NCBI GenBank assembly: GCA_964451955.1
Contig: CAYVKG010000165.1
Span: forward strand, 1-6,262
DNA: 6,262 bases
Direction: 5' to 3'
From: JAPLNB01 sp964451955
GTDB lineage: Bacteria; Planctomycetota; Phycisphaerae; Tepidisphaerales; Tepidisphaeraceae
Positions 6,210 through 6,262 of the stretch are shown one piece after another (within the stretch, counting starts at the first letter, position 1; every line of letters starts with the position of its first letter). The notes under the pieces were generated by a model. That model worked only from the letters and a program-made list of their open reading frames with translations. It had not been told where the DNA came from and searched no databases. A program made the translations under genes and the position numbers.

Positions 6210-6262
6210 TCAGTCGATGGGCCCGCCGATTTCTTCGTGGACGGAACGAGGGGCGGTGACGA
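6210..6262 (-). CDS. C-terminal end of an unidentified gene (partial)
   Basis: On the minus strand a frame open from the window edge reads VTAPRSVHEEIGGPID and stops with TGA (6210-6212). Support comes from C-rich wobble positions like those of proC and from the strong terminator 24 bases after the stop, which implies that a minus-strand gene ends here. Sixteen residues are too few to identify the product. Another reading of these 53 bases cannot be excluded. Confidence 0.45.
   Translation of the reverse strand, partial: VTAPRSVHEEIGGPID

Overview
The window reads as an ordinary bacterial chromosomal segment from a G-rich genome. It carries a MATE-family efflux pump, isoleucyl-tRNA synthetase (ileS), GAR formyltransferase (purN), pyrroline-5-carboxylate reductase (proC) and the last codons of one more gene. 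The IleS text and the PurN N-terminal loop (SGGGTT in place of the usual SGxGSN) look to me like the versions found in Planctomycetota. That assignment is from memory and is tentative. Several starts lack a Shine-Dalgarno sequence, which fits such a lineage.

Layout: bases 1-51 are pure C, most likely a contig-end artefact. Bases 52-268 hold no large gene but are rich in signals: a near-consensus sigma70-type promoter (84-111), a 20-codon ORF with a Shine-Dalgarno (131-193), a hairpin inside that ORF, and a good intrinsic terminator (224-250) that ends only 18 bases before the MATE start. A competing pairing covers the ORF stop codon and would destroy the terminator. This is the architecture of a ribosome-mediated transcription attenuator, and ileS is the second gene downstream.

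From 269 to 5258, three plus-strand genes (MATE, ileS, purN) are packed with gaps of about 23 and 8-35 bases and probably form one operon. proC (5320-6132) is convergent on the minus strand. The 61-base gap between purN and proC has no hairpin, but in the proC transcript it would be very C-rich and G-poor, as at a Rho-dependent terminator. Beyond proC, a perfect 9-bp hairpin with a T-rich tail ends an upstream minus-strand gene, of which only 16 codons plus the stop are inside the window.

The genes are housekeeping functions (Ile-tRNA charging, purine synthesis, proline synthesis) plus a multidrug/cation exporter. The observations of most interest are the putative attenuator ahead of MATE-ileS, the loss of the C-terminal zinc-binding cysteines in IleS, and a strong G+T excess on the plus strand that persists even across the minus-strand gene proC.
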